Source: JAZNGX01 sp045576675 (GTDB lineage: Bacteria; Bacillota; Clostridia; Monoglobales; Firm-18). From it: a stretch of DNA of 35,633 nt. Of this stretch, positions 34,129-35,633 are shown piece after piece (position 1 is the first letter of the stretch; each line of letters starts with the position of its first letter). The stretch spans positions 1 to 35,633 of the forward strand of contig JAZNGX010000140.1 in the NCBI GenBank assembly GCA_045576675.1, read 5' to 3'. The position numbers and the translations under genes are program-made. The notes below the pieces were generated by a model, which worked only from the letters and a program-made list of their open reading frames with translations, ran no database searches and had not been told where the DNA came from.

Positions 34129-34854
34129 TTAAATACCGCGTACTTCTTCTATGCTCTTTTTTACTATTTCAATCTGTGTTTTGTAAACTTCTTCATCAAA
34201 ATCACAAAACATATTGCTTTTTATATCCTGCCCTGTAAGCACCGAGTACCAAAGCAAGCCAACAGCATATCTGCCAAGACCATAGCTTAAATGAAATGTA
34301 TCTCTGTGTACTTTTTCAATTCCTGCTGCAATCAGTTTTTGCAAAACTTCACCGGACGGAATAACAACATCTGCATCAATTGCTTTATATGCCTTTTCAT
34401 ATGCCTTTTTTATATCTCTGAACATATCAGTATGGTCGTTATATCCCATATCTACATTCAAACGTTGTGACCCTTGCTCATAAGCCCATGTTTGGTGAAT
34501 TGCAATTTTGGCTTTTGGCACACATTTTTTTACAAAGTCAACAATTTCGTTAAGATATGGCTGATATGTATCATAATAAGGCGACTTATTGCTCACCTGC
34601 TGAACAGTAACAACATCCCAATCACGATTTAAAAGTGCTTCCTTTAACGACACCTTAAAGCCTGTGCTTTCACCATTCATTTCAAGCGTATATGCTCTTT
34701 CATTACTCATCATATTTCTGTAATGAAGCGAAAGGGCACATCCTCCAATATAAAGATTAAATGTGTCGAGAGAAAATCCGTCGGCCTTTGCTATACTATG
34801 TAAGTATCTTTGCGCATCCTGCGAAAAACTGTTTCCAATAGATAAAATGTTCAT
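34129..34854 (-). CDS. SGNH-hydrolase-like protein (DUF4886-like)
   Basis: This is probably an esterase or deacylase of the SGNH fold. The 241-residue protein begins with ILSIGNSFSQDAQ; S9 in GNS would be the nucleophile. G37-G38 in IGGCA would supply the oxyanion glycine, and D185-x2-H188 in HRDTFHLSYGLGRYA would be the D-H pair. No signal peptide is visible, so it seems cytoplasmic. DUF4886-like proteins often occur near carbohydrate-degradation genes. ATG at 34854 follows AAAGGA. It lies 27 bases before the small membrane protein in the same minus-strand unit. The true substrate is not known. Confidence 0.8.
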   Translation of the reverse strand: MNILSIGNSFSQDAQRYLHSIAKADGFSLDTFNLYIGGCALSLHYRNMMSNERAYTLEMNGESTGFKVSLKEALLNRDWDVVTVQQVSNKSPYYDTYQPYLNEIVDFVKKCVPKAKIAIHQTWAYEQGSQRLNVDMGYNDHTDMFRDIKKAYEKAYKAIDADVVIPSGEVLQKLIAAGIEKVHRDTFHLSYGLGRYAVGLLWYSVLTGQDIKSNMFCDFDEEVYKTQIEIVKKSIEEVRGI

Positions 34855-34879
34855 TGTAAACTATTCCTTTTTTCAATTA

Positions 34880-35633
34880 TTAATGTTTATTTAAACTATC
34901 AAAATAGATAATCGACTCCCAATCGTCAGATATATTTGTAACTGATATACCATCAAATATATGCCAGCCATTTCTACTCCAAGCCAGCTTTCCGTCATTC
35001 ATTAAAAACCCTACATTTGCTTTTCTGTACACATCCGGAAATTCATAATGAAATTTTGCGGTGTTTTCTTCAAGACTTATAGACCAAATACCATAATGTT
35101 TTTTGGCATTTTCCGGTACACCATTACCAAAATAATTAATTGCCAACGAAAAATAAATATTTCCGTTTAACACTCTGAGTAAATCCAAATCTACGAATAA
35201 TGAAATGTTGTCTATTCCTTTGAAATCATCAAACATTTCAATGTTTTCTTTACTGATTTTTTTAATCAAAGATTTAATATCTTTTACTATTAAGTTACTT
35301 TTCCCTGTATTGACATCCAACAATTTCAATCCGCCACCCTTTGACCAAACAATATAGTCATCATCCAACCAAGCGTAGTGATATATAGAAAATTTATAGT
35401 CCTTAAATTCTTCCTTTTGTATATCATACAAGTACAAATGCAAATTGTCGCCACGATATCTGCAAAATGATACATATCTCCCATTAGGGCTTACGCCTAT
35501 ATTCTGTGGATTATGTTGTTTTTTTCCTACATTGTACAAAATAGTATCGTTACAAGTTATAATATCTATAACTCCTATATTGTTACCATCAATATAATAA
35601 AGATTATCTTTTTTGTCAAACCTAACATCAGTT
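34880..35633 (-). CDS. Propeller-like protein of unknown function, 5' end missing
   Basis: The frame is open to the right edge of the window; about 250 C-terminal residues are visible. Repeating short beta-rich units such as IGVSPNGRYVSFCRY, HYAWLDDDYIVWSKGGGLKLLDVNTGK and GFLMNDGKLAWSRNGW suggest WD40/TolB-like blades. I do not recognise a specific family. A TTG at 35539 would allow a shorter reading, but the upstream codons remain open and protein-like (DKKDNLYYIDGNNIGVIDI), so the gene most likely starts outside. It lies 25 bases upstream of the SGNH gene and may share its transcript. Its base composition is AT-richer than the core genes. Confidence 0.7.
   Translation of the reverse strand, partial: TDVRFDKKDNLYYIDGNNIGVIDIITCNDTILYNVGKKQHNPQNIGVSPNGRYVSFCRYRGDNLHLYLYDIQKEEFKDYKFSIYHYAWLDDDYIVWSKGGGLKLLDVNTGKSNLIVKDIKSLIKKISKENIEMFDDFKGIDNISLFVDLDLLRVLNGNIYFSLAINYFGNGVPENAKKHYGIWSISLEENTAKFHYEFPDVYRKANVGFLMNDGKLAWSRNGWHIFDGISVTNISDDWESIIYFDSLNKH

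Noticed and set aside
1..35633. CRISPR arrays, insertion sequences, phage genes and rRNA or tRNA genes.
   Set aside because: I saw no regularly spaced repeats, transposase or integrase motifs, or rRNA/tRNA sequences on either strand.

Overview
The window is about 35.6 kb of AT-rich, almost fully coded chromosome from an anaerobic, low-GC Gram-positive bacterium, most likely a member of the Clostridia. The reasons are strong AGGAGG-type ribosome sites, sigma-A-like promoters with 17-bp spacers, TTG starts, S-layer-homology and SpoIID-type proteins, MltG, a Noc/ParB-type protein, formate-tetrahydrofolate ligase and an oxygen-sensitive glycyl radical enzyme. Species cannot be named from sequence alone. 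Most of the window is housekeeping, and no stretch over 300 bases lacks a gene.

Layout. Positions 1-8580 (minus strand) hold an FtsK/SpoIIIE translocase cut by the window edge, a HIT protein, alaS, mltG, and a YhaO/YhaN-like phosphoesterase-ATPase pair. Positions 8672-15156 (plus) hold a two-gene envelope unit (membrane coiled-coil protein and triple-SLH protein), then the lower-glycolysis genes pgk, tpiA, gpmI and eno, and secG. Positions 15172-17569 (plus) hold a short RNase R-like enzyme overlapping smpB, then rpmB. Positions 17569-21256 hold a compact glycyl radical enzyme, its radical-SAM activase (both minus) and a divergent AraC-type regulator, with strong hairpins at both ends. Positions 21293-23506 (minus) hold queA and a SpoIID/LytB protein. 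Positions 23602-31443 (plus) form a long run: lysine/diaminopimelate genes asd, dapA and dapB, a stand-alone ACT protein, then hflX, a YigZ/IMPACT protein, fhs, tsaE and tsaB. Positions 31444-32951 hold a structured leader, a dCMP-deaminase-like gene and a ParB/Noc gene. Positions 32975-35633 (minus) hold an accessory unit: a mutarotase-like protein, a 3-TM SemiSWEET/PQ-loop-like protein, an SGNH-like hydrolase and a propeller-like protein cut by the window edge.

How the genes work together. pgk-tpiA-gpmI-eno supplies four consecutive steps of lower glycolysis. rnr and smpB overlap and both belong to ribosome rescue and RNA turnover. asd-dapA-dapB makes the lysine/peptidoglycan precursor, and the ACT protein beside them looks like a free amino-acid sensor. 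tsaE and tsaB make the tRNA t6A modification and queA makes queuosine.

The best candidates for undescribed biology are the glycyl radical enzyme unit, whose active site carries C-W-E but whose substrate I cannot name; the leader before the dCMP-deaminase gene, which can form a pseudoknot or a competing hairpin; the free ACT protein; and an enolase gene whose only well-placed start codon appears to be ATT.
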